From NCBI RefSeq assembly GCF_038396765.1, contig NZ_CP150096.1:1223001-1287000 (forward strand): a stretch of 64,000 nt of DNA, read 5' to 3'. Below, piece after piece: positions 36,105-43,485 of the stretch. Positions within the stretch are counted from its first letter, which is position 1. Each line of letters begins with the position of its first letter. A model generated the notes under the pieces. That model was not told the DNA's origin, did not search any database, and saw nothing but the letters and a program-made list of their open reading frames with translations. Source of the stretch: Chitinophaga caseinilytica (lineage in GTDB: Bacteria > Bacteroidota > Bacteroidia > Chitinophagales > Chitinophagaceae). The position numbers were made by a program, and so were the translations under genes.

Positions 36105-36725
36105 ATGGCAACAAAGAACACCAAAACAACCGGTAAGAAGCCGGCTTCCGCAAGCGCCAACGGCCGGAGCAACGGCTCCATGAAAAAATCCACGCCGGCA
36201 CGCAAACCCGCATCCCGCAACGGCGATATGGAAGCTTCGCCTTTCCATCAATTGTTTGTGGACGAATTGAAAGACATCTACTGGGCCGAGAAACACCTCG
36301 TAAAAGCATTGCCCAAAATGCAGAAAGCAGCATCCACAGCAGAATTGGTAGACGCATTCGCCGATCACCTCGAAGCTACCAAAGGCCACGTCAGCCGCCT
36401 CGAAGACATTTTTGAGATCCTGGGGATGAAACCCACGGCCAAAAAATGTGAAGCCATGGAAGGCCTGGTGGCCGAAGCGCAGGAACTGATCAGCGAAGAA
36501 GATGCAGGTTCCGTGCTCGACGCCGGGCTCATCATCGCCGCACAGAAAGTAGAACATTACGAGATCGCCACGTACGGCAGTTTGCGCACGCTGGCCACCC
36601 GCATGGGCCACACGGATGCCGCTAACTTACTGGAACGAACGCTGGACGAAGAAAAGGAAACGGATTCCCTCCTCACCCAGATCGCAGAATCGAAAGTGAA
36701 CGAGGAAGCGATGGCGGAAGACTGA
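36105..36725 (+). CDS. DUF892 ferritin-like protein (YciE/YciF type)
   Basis: A 206-residue protein. The first 45 residues are basic and low-complexity (TKNTKTTGKKPASASANG, MKKSTPARKPASRN), followed by the DUF892 four-helix bundle: FHQLFVDELKDIYWAEKHLVKALPKM, VDAFADHLEATKGHVSRLEDIFE, IIAAQKVEHYEIATYGSLRTLA. Conserved Glu and His positions fit a di-iron ferritin-like site. The family is linked to stress response. The Lys-rich extension may bind DNA, as in Dps-like proteins, which is inference. Confidence 0.9.
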   Translation: MATKNTKTTGKKPASASANGRSNGSMKKSTPARKPASRNGDMEASPFHQLFVDELKDIYWAEKHLVKALPKMQKAASTAELVDAFADHLEATKGHVSRLEDIFEILGMKPTAKKCEAMEGLVAEAQELISEEDAGSVLDAGLIIAAQKVEHYEIATYGSLRTLATRMGHTDAANLLERTLDEEKETDSLLTQIAESKVNEEAMAED

Positions 36726-36743
36726 TACGCCGTCGGGAACAAG

Positions 36744-36774
36744 GCTGCTGCATCCATTTGCAGCAGCTTTTTTT
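36744..36774 (+). terminator. Strong intrinsic terminator
   Basis: GCTGCTGCA (36744-36752) pairs with TGCAGCAGC (36759-36767), followed by seven Ts. It separates the DUF892 gene from the SDR gene. Confidence 0.85.
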
Positions 36775-36791
36775 GACCCAACATCCCGGAT

Positions 36792-37658
36792 ATGCAGAAA
36801 TCGAGCAAGAAAAAGCCCCTGCGCCCGCCCCAGCACCAACGCCGCCAGCCCGGCGCCGAACACAGGATGAAACCCCTGCCCCAGGCCCAACCGCGATCGC
36901 AACCGGCCGGCCGGCTCCAGGACAAGATCGCCCTCATCACGGGGGGCGACAGCGGCATCGGGCGCGCCGTGGCGCTGGCTTTCGCCGCACAGGGCGCACA
37001 TGTGGCGATCGCCTACCTCGACGAAACCGAAGATGCCAATACCACCGCCCTTGGCGTGAAAGACCGCGGGCGGGAAGTTATGCTGATCCCCGGAGACCTG
37101 AGCCGCGAAAGGCATTGCGAAAAAGTGGTGCGGCAAACCGTGAAGAAATTCGGGCGCATCGATATCCTCGTCAACAACGCCGCCGTGCAATTCCCGCAGA
37201 AAAAATTCACGGACATCACGACGGATCAACTGTTGAGAACGTTCTCCGTCAATATATTCCCGCATTTTTATCTCACGCGCTTCGCATTGCCGCACATACC
37301 CCGCGGCGGATGCATCATCAACACCACGTCGGTAACGGCTTACCGCGGCAGCGCGCATTTGGTGGACTATGCCGCTACGAAAGGCGCGATCGTTTCGTTT
37401 ACGCGGTCGTTATCGTCGATGCTGGCGGAAAAAGGCATCCGCGTGAACGGCGTGGCGCCCGGCCCCATCTGGACGCCGCTTATCCCCGCCACGTTCCCGG
37501 CAGACCATGTGGCCGATTTCGGGTCGGACGTGCCGCTGAAACGCGCCGGCGAACCGGCGGAAGTGGCGGGCTGTTACGTGTTCCTGGCTTCTGCGGAGGC
37601 CGATTATATGACCGGACAAATCTTGCACCCCAATGGAGGAGAAATTGTTAACGGCTGA
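36792..37658 (+). CDS. SDR-family oxidoreductase (YghA-like)
   Basis: A 288-residue NAD(P)-dependent oxidoreductase. A basic 40-residue leader precedes the Rossmann fold with TGGDSGIGRAVALAF (about 50), NNAAV, catalytic Ser in INTTSVTAY, and YAATK (Tyr and Lys). The long form with an N-terminal extension is the general-stress type (YghA/YdaD). Substrate unknown. The leader resembles those of DUF892 and LigD-PE in being Lys/Arg/Pro-rich. It overlaps the topoisomerase start by 26 bp. Confidence 0.92.
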   Translation: MQKSSKKKPLRPPQHQRRQPGAEHRMKPLPQAQPRSQPAGRLQDKIALITGGDSGIGRAVALAFAAQGAHVAIAYLDETEDANTTALGVKDRGREVMLIPGDLSRERHCEKVVRQTVKKFGRIDILVNNAAVQFPQKKFTDITTDQLLRTFSVNIFPHFYLTRFALPHIPRGGCIINTTSVTAYRGSAHLVDYAATKGAIVSFTRSLSSMLAEKGIRVNGVAPGPIWTPLIPATFPADHVADFGSDVPLKRAGEPAEVAGCYVFLASAEADYMTGQILHPNGGEIVNG

Positions 37659-38670
37659 CGCGCCCGCCGTGGCGCAGGCCGCCCGGCTCCGCTACGTTCA
37701 GCCGGGAATGGCGGGCATTACGAGGCACCGCATGCGCGGTGGATTTTATTATACCGACGCCCAGGGCCGCCGCGTGGCGGACAAAGACGTGCTGGCCCGC
37801 ATCCGTGGGCTGGTGTTGCCGCCGGCCTGGGAAAACGTGTGGATCTGCCCTTTCCCGAACGGCCACCTGCAGGCAACGGGCACCGATGCACTGGGGCGCC
37901 GGCAATACCGCTACCACACGCGATGGGCGGAAGTGCGCAATGAAACGAAGTTTTACCGCCTGCTGGCATTCGGGAAACAGCTCCCGAAGCTCAGGCGCCA
38001 GGTGACGAAGGATTTGCGGCGAAAAGCGCTCGACCTCCCACGTGTATGCGCCATCGCCATGCGCGTCATGGAAGAAACCCTCATGCGGGTGGGCAACGCG
38101 GAATACGAAAAGAAATACCAATCCTACGGCCTTACTACTTTGCGGAATAAGCATGTCCGGTTCAACGGCCATTCCGCACTATTCCGGTTCAAAGGGAAGA
38201 AAGGCGTGGAACAGCAGATAGAGCTTCGGCACGCGGCGCTGGCGCGGCTCCTGCGAAAAGTACGCGACATCCCCGGGCAGGAACTTTTCCAGTATTACGA
38301 AAACGGCGAAGTGAAAAGCCTCGATTCCGGCGCGCTCAACGATTACCTGAAAAGTGCCACCGGTGAGGATTTTACCTGTAAAGACTTCCGCACCTGGGCC
38401 GGCACCCTCGAAGCCCTGCACCTCCTGGCGGCATGTGAAACCGGACAGTCGGCCGCGGAATGCAAACGTACAATCGTGGAGGTGCTGGACCAGGTGGCCC
38501 GGAAACTGGGGAATACCCGCGCAGTGTGTAAGAAATACTACGTCCACCCCGCCCTCACCGACCTTTACGAAAGCGGCGGATTGGGGAAATACCAGGGGCA
38601 AAATGTGGACGAAAAACTACTGTTGAAAATCCTCAAAGATCATCATACACAAAAACGGCGACGCCCCTGA
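37633..38670 (+). CDS. DNA topoisomerase IB (poxvirus-like)
   Basis: A 345-residue type IB topoisomerase that relaxes supercoils through a 3'-phosphotyrosine. The N-terminal domain shows ITRHRMRGGFYYTDAQGRRV and VLPPAWENVWICPFPNGHLQATGTDALGRRQYRYH. Catalytic elements include Arg in VCAIAMRVMEETLMRVGN, FTCKDFRTWAGT with H/R-type residues, and the probable nucleophile Tyr in CKKYYVHPAL. Length matches bacterial homologues. It overlaps the SDR gene and lies 600 bp from ku, so a role with end-joining repair is likely by context. Confidence 0.92.
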   Translation: MEEKLLTADAPAVAQAARLRYVQPGMAGITRHRMRGGFYYTDAQGRRVADKDVLARIRGLVLPPAWENVWICPFPNGHLQATGTDALGRRQYRYHTRWAEVRNETKFYRLLAFGKQLPKLRRQVTKDLRRKALDLPRVCAIAMRVMEETLMRVGNAEYEKKYQSYGLTTLRNKHVRFNGHSALFRFKGKKGVEQQIELRHAALARLLRKVRDIPGQELFQYYENGEVKSLDSGALNDYLKSATGEDFTCKDFRTWAGTLEALHLLAACETGQSAAECKRTIVEVLDQVARKLGNTRAVCKKYYVHPALTDLYESGGLGKYQGQNVDEKLLLKILKDHHTQKRRRP

Positions 38671-38682
38671 AAGGCGCCGCCG
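38651..38682 (-). terminator. Terminator of the minus-strand hypothetical gene, inside the topoisomerase 3' end
   Basis: On the minus strand a 10-bp stem with one mismatch (38673-38682 with 38656-38665) is followed by five Ts. It overlaps the topoisomerase stop codon. Confidence 0.6.
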
Positions 38683-38707
38683 CTCTCGTTTACATGTAGT
38701 TCATGCA

Positions 38708-39085
38708 TCACAGTCCGCCGAAGATCAGTTGTTCTTCCCGATCTTCAACCGGTATCTTCTGCAGGAATTCGTCGAATCCCGCCTCATCGTGCGAGGTATA
38801 AGCCCCGTAAGCGTCGAGCACGTACCCTTTTTTGCCGTTTTTATCTTCCATCAGGTACAATACCGAATTGTCGGACGGGTCGGATTCCCCCTCGAAACGG
38901 TAGGTTTTGATGATGAGAAGATCGTCTGGGTTGTAGATCTCGTCGCCTTCCGTGGGCTGCATCCGGCCATGGTCGCTCAGTTTGAACTCAATATCATAGC
39001 CTTTCGAGTGCAGTTTGGCCATTACTTGCGACAGGGTGTTCATTTCGCCGGGTTTATCTGTTCTCAGGTTTTCCATAAAAGTCAT
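38708..39085 (-). CDS. Conserved hypothetical protein
   Basis: A 125-residue acidic soluble protein: NTLSQVMAKLHSKGYDIEFKL, then EIYNPDDLLIIKTYRFEGESDPSDNSVLYLMEDKNGKKGYVLDAYGAY. It resembles a Bacteroidota family often carrying a propagated 'phosphoribosylpyrophosphate synthetase' label, which nothing in the sequence supports. It is divergent from ku with a sigma54-like element directly upstream, so it may belong to the same response. ATG at 39076 is an alternative start. Confidence 0.75.
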   Translation of the reverse strand: MTFMENLRTDKPGEMNTLSQVMAKLHSKGYDIEFKLSDHGRMQPTEGDEIYNPDDLLIIKTYRFEGESDPSDNSVLYLMEDKNGKKGYVLDAYGAYTSHDEAGFDEFLQKIPVEDREEQLIFGGL

Positions 39086-39104
39086 GTTTGATTACAGTTA
39101 GAAA

Positions 39105-39120
39105 TCCAAATCACATGCCA
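39105..39120 (-). promoter_or_regulatory. Sigma54-like promoter for the 38708 hypothetical gene
   Basis: On the minus strand TGGCATGTGATTTGGA has TGGCAT at -24 and TTGGA at -12, the same halves as the element at 42840. It lies 20 bp before the ATG. Confidence 0.45.
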
Positions 39121-39220
39121 CGGGCCGCAAAAAATGGCCTGATTGTTGGCACACGATGCATGAAGCGATAAAATCACTTATAGCAAATTCCCCCGATAGT
39201 TATGCATATGAAGAAACAAG

Positions 39221-39246
39221 GCCGTTCCGCTCCCGGAACGGCTTTT
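39221..39246 (+). terminator. Orphan intrinsic terminator upstream of ku
   Basis: GCCGTTCCG (39221-39229) pairs with CGGAACGGC (39234-39242), followed by TTTTCTTT. No plus-strand gene ends here, so it may end an unseen short transcript or block read-through into ku. Confidence 0.6.
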
Positions 39247-39260
39247 CTTTGCAACTACCA

Positions 39261-39276
39261 TGGTATAATGATTGTT
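39261..39276 (+). promoter_or_regulatory. Sigma54-like promoter for ku-ligD
   Basis: TGGTATAATGATTGTT matches the csbD element at 30136 in 14 of 16 positions, including TGGTATA and ATTGTT. The predicted start is about 18 bp before the ku ATG. Confidence 0.5.
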
Positions 39277-39304
39277 GTACAGGAATACACTAAACCGTTT
39301 CCAC

Positions 39305-40078
39305 ATGAGAGCCATATGGACAGGCAGCATCGGCTTCGGCCTCGTTAACATCCCGGTAAAGCTTTACAGCGCCATCCAGGAAAGCCGGCTGGATCTGGAT
39401 ATGCTGGACAAAAAAGACCATTCCCGCATCCGTTTTCAACGCATCAACGAGAAAACAGGAAAGGAAGTGGCCTGGGAAAACATCGTCAAAGCATACAATT
39501 ACAACGACAAATACATAGTACTTGACGAACATGACTACGAAGATGCGAGCCCGAAAAAGAGCAAAATCATCGAAATATCGTCATTTGCCGGAACGGATGA
39601 AATAGATGCCGTGTATTTCGAGACGGCCTACTTCATAGAGCCCGATAAAGGCGGCGGCAAAGCATACCAATTGTTGTTGAAAACCCTGGAAAAGACCCGT
39701 AAAGTAGGGGTAGCGCTGTTTGTGCTGCGGACGCAGGAGCACCTCGCCGTGGTGCGCGCCAACGGCGACTATCTCATGCTCCACCGGCTGCGGTTCGCGG
39801 AGGAAGTCCGGGAGCCGGACGAACTGAAGCTCCCCGATTCTACGACCATCCCGAAAAAAGAGCTGGACATGGCCGTGAAACTGGTAGAAAGCTATTCCGA
39901 AACCTTCGATATCAGCGCTTATAAAGACACTTACCGCGAAGAGCTCCTCCGCATCATCAAAGCGAAAGCAGCCGGTAAACGGGCGGTGGTGAAGAAAATG
40001 AAAGTGGCCACCACAAAAGGCACCGATCTTTTCGAACAGCTGAAAGCCAGCCTGGGCACTAAAAAACGCGTATCATGA
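39305..40078 (+). CDS. ku: Non-homologous end-joining protein Ku
   Basis: A 257-residue Ku homologue that forms a ring on double-strand DNA ends and recruits LigD. The start MRAIWTGSIGFGLVNIPVKLYSA is the family signature; FQRINEKTGKEV, KIIEISSFAGTDEIDAVYFETAYFIEPDKGG and LRTQEHLAVVRANGDYLMLHRLR follow. A basic C-terminal tail (KAAGKRAVVKKMKV) may contact DNA. The ATG at 39305 is chosen over the longer frame. It overlaps the phosphoesterase gene by ATGA, heading a three-gene repair operon. Confidence 0.97.
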   Translation: MRAIWTGSIGFGLVNIPVKLYSAIQESRLDLDMLDKKDHSRIRFQRINEKTGKEVAWENIVKAYNYNDKYIVLDEHDYEDASPKKSKIIEISSFAGTDEIDAVYFETAYFIEPDKGGGKAYQLLLKTLEKTRKVGVALFVLRTQEHLAVVRANGDYLMLHRLRFAEEVREPDELKLPDSTTIPKKELDMAVKLVESYSETFDISAYKDTYREELLRIIKAKAAGKRAVVKKMKVATTKGTDLFEQLKASLGTKKRVS

Positions 40079-40869
40079 GCCTGACGAAATATAACCAGAA
40101 ACGGGATTTCAAAAAGACGAGCGAACCAAAGTCCGGCAAAGCCCCGGGAAAAGACCACATCTTCGTCATACAGCGGCATCACGCCACGCGCCTGCATTAC
40201 GACTTCCGCCTCGAAATGGACGGCGTGCTGAAAAGCTGGGCGGTACCGAAAGGGCCGTCGCTGAACCCGGCAGACAAGCGCCTGGCTATGGAAGTGGAAG
40301 ATCATCCGTTCGACTACAAGGATTTCCAGGGCGAAATCCCGCCCGGGAATTACGGTGCGGGATACGTGTACATCTGGGATAAGGGGACGTACGAGCTCCT
40401 CGAGCCCAACGGTCAACCGTTCGACAAAGAAGCACTGAAAGAATGGAAATCGGGCAGTTTGAAAGTGATCTTACATGGAAAGAAACTGAAAGGCGAATTT
40501 GCGCTGGTGAAGATGCGGGGCGGGCGCGAGGAGAACGCCTGGCTGCTCATCAAGCACAATGATAAATACGCCGTTCATGACGCGTACGACAGTGAAGAAC
40601 ACACGCCCAAAACGGTGATCGCGAAAATGAAGGGGCCGCATAACACGAAACCCGAAGCTAAAGCGAAGAAGGCCGCATCTCCGAAAAAGGCTTCCGCATC
40701 AAAACAAGCTTCGCCGAAGAAAGCGGCGGTAAAGAAATCTGCCGCTTTGAAAACGGCATCGGCAAAGAAAGCGGCTCCATCGAAAGCCGCTGCAAAGAAA
40801 TCTGCGTCGCCGAAAAAGTCGGCGACAAAGGAAACTTCATCCACCGGTAAAAAAAGTCGCGGAAGGTGA
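40075..40869 (+). CDS. Free-standing LigD 3'-phosphoesterase domain with histone H1-like tail
   Basis: A 264-residue protein. Residues about 25-160 are the LigD 3'-phosphoesterase (PE) domain: FVIQRHHATRLHYDFRLEMDGVLKSWAVPKGPS, with catalytic His/His/Asp-type residues of the HxxxxxHYDxRLE motif, then KDFQGEIPPGNYGAGYVYIWD and FALVKMRGGREENAWLLIKHND. PE removes 3'-ribonucleotides and phosphates during end joining. From about 190 the chain is a 75-residue Ala/Lys/Ser/Pro tail (AKKAASPKKASASKQ, repeated AAKKSASPKK), like histone H1. PE is normally fused in LigD; here it is separate, 4 bp before the ligase gene. Confidence 0.93.
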   Translation: MSLTKYNQKRDFKKTSEPKSGKAPGKDHIFVIQRHHATRLHYDFRLEMDGVLKSWAVPKGPSLNPADKRLAMEVEDHPFDYKDFQGEIPPGNYGAGYVYIWDKGTYELLEPNGQPFDKEALKEWKSGSLKVILHGKKLKGEFALVKMRGGREENAWLLIKHNDKYAVHDAYDSEEHTPKTVIAKMKGPHNTKPEAKAKKAASPKKASASKQASPKKAAVKKSAALKTASAKKAAPSKAAAKKSASPKKSATKETSSTGKKSRGR

Positions 40870-40873
40870 GCCG

Positions 40874-42781
40874 ATGAAGGAATTCTACAAACCCATGCTC
40901 GCCACACTCGTAGACGCGCCCTTCGACCGCCCCGGCTGGATTTTCGAGAACAAGTGGGACGGTTATCGCGCCATTGCCAATGTGAAGAACGGGAAAGCGG
41001 AATTGTATTCCCGCAACAAGTTGTCTTTCAATAAAGTATATGATCCGATCGTGAAAGCTGTGGAGCGGATTCCCCACAACGTAGTGCTCGATGGGGAGGT
41101 GATCATCCGCAGCACACGCGACAAATCGGATTTTCAGGCGTTGCAGCATTTCAAAACCACCCGCAAAGGGAACCTCACTTACGCCGTTTTCGACCTCCTT
41201 TACCTCGATGGCCATCCGCTGGAAGAACTAACCCTGTTGGAAAGGAAAGCGCTCCTTCGGCAAATCGTAGACCAGCTAAACGATCCCGCCGTGATATTCT
41301 CCGGGCACGTGGAAGGGAAAGGTATCCAGCATTTCGAAAAAGCGAAAAAAGCCGGTTGGGAAGGCGTGATCGCCAAAAACGGCGAAAGCACCTACGCAGC
41401 AGGCGCCCGCTCCCTCAACTGGCTCAAAGTGAAAGTGCTCAACCGCCAGGAAGCCATCATTTGCGGATTCACCGCGCCCCGCGGCAGCCGCAAAAACATC
41501 GGCGCGCTCATCCTTGGTGTGTACGACAACGGATCGCTCCAATACATCGGCCACTGCGGCGGCGGATTCAACGACGCCGGGCTCAAAGACATGCACGCCC
41601 GGCTCCAGCCCCTGGTGACCAGCACATCACCCTTCAAAGAAAAAATCAAAACGAATATGCCCGTCACCTGGCTGAAACCGCAGCTGGTCTGCGAAGTCAA
41701 GTTTTCGGAATGGACCAACGACGGGCATTTGCGTCAACCCATATTCATCGCCCTGCGCGACGATAAGCCCGCCAAATCCGTTGTCCGCGAAACCCCGCGG
41801 CACGCGCCGGCGTCAAAACCTGCCGATATGAAAGCAACCGCGAAGAAAGCCTCCACAGCGAAAACAGCTCCGGAAAACGACCGGGAAATCAAGCTGAACG
41901 GGAAAACCGTGTCGCTCACCAATCAGCAGAAAATTTACTGGCCGAAGGAAAAGATCACGAAAGGACAACTGGTGGATTATTATCTATCGGTGGCAGACGT
42001 GATCCTGCCGCATTTGAAAGACCGTCCGCTGAGCCTGAACCGCTTTCCCAACGGCATCGCCGGGCCGAGTTTTTACCAGAAAGACCTCGATCTGAAAACG
42101 GTGCCGTCGTGGTTGAAAACCGCGCAGATTTGGTCGGAGTCTTCGGACCGGGAGATCGATTATCTCGTTTGCAACAACGAAGCCACGCTGGCCTGGATGG
42201 TAAACCTGGGCTGCATCGAGATCAATCCCTGGCTGTCGAGATTGAAGAAACCCGACCATCCGGATTACATCGTCATCGACCTCGATCCCAACGATATCGG
42301 ATTCGTGCATGTGGTGGAAACGGCGCTCGCGGTGCGGAAGCTGCTCGAATCACGCAACATCCATTCTTTCGTCAAAACCTCCGGTTCGCGCGGCATGCAT
42401 ATCTGTATCCCGACCGGTGCGAAGCACGATTTCGATACCTGCAAACTGTTCGCGGAATACCTGGCGCAGGAAGTGAACGCGATGTTGCCGGAAACCACGA
42501 GCGTGGAGCGCACCAAGTCAAAACGGATGAAGAAGGTGTACATCGATTTCCTGCAAAACCGCCGGGGACAAACCATCGCTTCGGCATATTCCGTGCGGCC
42601 GAAGCCGGGCGCTACCGTTTCTGCGCCGCTGGAGTGGAAGGAAGTGACAAAGAAATTGAAGATGGAAGATTTTCACATGGGCAACATCGGGAAAAGGCTG
42701 GACAAAAAGGGCGATCTGTGGGCGGGTATCCTCACTGCGAAAAACGACCTGAAAGCCATTCTGAAAGTAGCCGGAGAATAA
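40874..42781 (+). CDS. ligD: ATP-dependent DNA ligase D (ligase-polymerase)
   Basis: A 635-residue NHEJ ligase. The ligase domain (about 1-290) has the adenylation motif ENKWDGYR with nucleophile Lys27, DGEVIIR, YAVFDLLYLDG, WEGVIAKNG and WLKVKV, then an OB fold. A basic linker (KATAKKASTAKTAPEN) leads to the primase-polymerase domain (about 340-635): KIYWPKEKITKGQLVDYYLSVADVILPHLKDRPLSLNRFPNG, DYIVIDLDPND (catalytic Asp pair), and SGSRGMHICIPT. The PE domain is missing because it is encoded by the gene before. Order is LIG-POL. Confidence 0.96.
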   Translation: MKEFYKPMLATLVDAPFDRPGWIFENKWDGYRAIANVKNGKAELYSRNKLSFNKVYDPIVKAVERIPHNVVLDGEVIIRSTRDKSDFQALQHFKTTRKGNLTYAVFDLLYLDGHPLEELTLLERKALLRQIVDQLNDPAVIFSGHVEGKGIQHFEKAKKAGWEGVIAKNGESTYAAGARSLNWLKVKVLNRQEAIICGFTAPRGSRKNIGALILGVYDNGSLQYIGHCGGGFNDAGLKDMHARLQPLVTSTSPFKEKIKTNMPVTWLKPQLVCEVKFSEWTNDGHLRQPIFIALRDDKPAKSVVRETPRHAPASKPADMKATAKKASTAKTAPENDREIKLNGKTVSLTNQQKIYWPKEKITKGQLVDYYLSVADVILPHLKDRPLSLNRFPNGIAGPSFYQKDLDLKTVPSWLKTAQIWSESSDREIDYLVCNNEATLAWMVNLGCIEINPWLSRLKKPDHPDYIVIDLDPNDIGFVHVVETALAVRKLLESRNIHSFVKTSGSRGMHICIPTGAKHDFDTCKLFAEYLAQEVNAMLPETTSVERTKSKRMKKVYIDFLQNRRGQTIASAYSVRPKPGATVSAPLEWKEVTKKLKMEDFHMGNIGKRLDKKGDLWAGILTAKNDLKAILKVAGE

Positions 42782-42839
42782 TGAAAAACAGCTGTGGATG
42801 AGGATTTTATGATATTCTCACGATCAATTCCCCTTGTAA

Positions 42840-42855
42840 TGGCATGCCAATTGGA
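42840..42855 (+). promoter_or_regulatory. Sigma54-like promoter for the 42910 membrane protein
   Basis: TGGCATGCCAATTGGA has TGGCAT-N5-TTGGA. Predicted transcription start near 42866 favours ATG 42910 over 42871. Confidence 0.45.
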
Positions 42856-42909
42856 TGAAAATGGTTGTAAATGCCGGAAACGGCCATTGTTCACCAAATC
42901 CGCAGTCCC

Positions 42910-43404
42910 ATGGCAAGAGCCGAACATTCCATTCTCAGGCTGGTTTGGGTATACAGCTTCATCATCACGGCGGTCTGCATTGCGCTGGCCGGGATTTTTT
43001 ACCTCACGCACTGGTTCACCGATCTGTGGACCGGTTACATCATCAACGGCGTAATTTTCATCGGCGTTATGCTGGCGGTCATTCACGCCAATAGTGCGCT
43101 GGGCGGCGGAGCGTCGCTGTACCAGCTGGCGGTATCGGGCATCATTACCACGGTGCTCGCTACGATCATGATCGCCACGGTGACGGTGCTTTTCCATCTC
43201 GTGACCGTGCCTACCGATCCGGCCACGCTGAACGTTTCCAACGAAGAGGCGCGCATCAATGAATACAGTGTGCAAACGCGGCAGGGGTTCTGGGTTTTCA
43301 TGGTCGGAAATATCCTGTTCGCCAACGTTACATTGGGCGTTCTCGGCACCCTGATAGGGGCCATCGCCGTGAAAAGAGACCAGAAAACGGAGAACGCCGG
43401 ATAA
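42910..43404 (+). CDS. Four-helix membrane protein of unknown function
   Basis: A 164-residue inner-membrane protein with four helices: LRLVWVYSFIITAVCIALAGIFY, TGYIINGVIFIGVMLAVIHA, LYQLAVSGIITTVLATIMIATVTVLFHLV, and FWVFMVGNILFANVTLGVLGTLIGAI. The loop before helix 4 is polar and acidic (NEEARINEYSVQTRQ). It vaguely recalls DUF4199-type proteins, but I cannot confirm the family. It follows ligD by 128 bp and is closed by a terminator. An alternative ATG lies at 42871. Confidence 0.7.
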   Translation: MARAEHSILRLVWVYSFIITAVCIALAGIFYLTHWFTDLWTGYIINGVIFIGVMLAVIHANSALGGGASLYQLAVSGIITTVLATIMIATVTVLFHLVTVPTDPATLNVSNEEARINEYSVQTRQGFWVFMVGNILFANVTLGVLGTLIGAIAVKRDQKTENAG

Positions 43405-43433
43405 GGCGAAAAGTATAGCATCAACGGGAACGA

Positions 43434-43468
43434 ACCGGGAACGGACATTTGTCTGTCCCGGTTTTTTT
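43434..43468 (+). terminator. Intrinsic terminator before the Kdp regulator
   Basis: ACCGGGA (43434-43440) pairs with TCCCGGT (43456-43462), with an inner GGACA/TGTCT stem, followed by seven Ts. Confidence 0.75.
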
Positions 43469-43480
43469 GCGCTACATTTG
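43448..43480 (+). promoter_or_regulatory. Bacteroidota promoter giving a nearly leaderless regulator mRNA
   Basis: TTTG at 43448-43451 and TACATTTG at 43473-43480 have a 21-bp spacer, a full match to TTG-N17-23-TAnnTTTG. The ATG at 43486 is five bases after the -7 element, so the mRNA should be almost leaderless. The -33 half overlaps the terminator hairpin. Confidence 0.6.
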
Positions 43481-43485
43481 CTCCC

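Noticed and set aside
39120..39175. TGGCAC at about 39142 as another sigma54 promoter for ku
   Set aside because: The -12 half is at the wrong distance (GC two bases too close).
40640..40860. Repeats in the LigD-PE tail as a CRISPR array
   Set aside because: They are degenerate AAG/GCN codon repeats in frame, without regular spacers.
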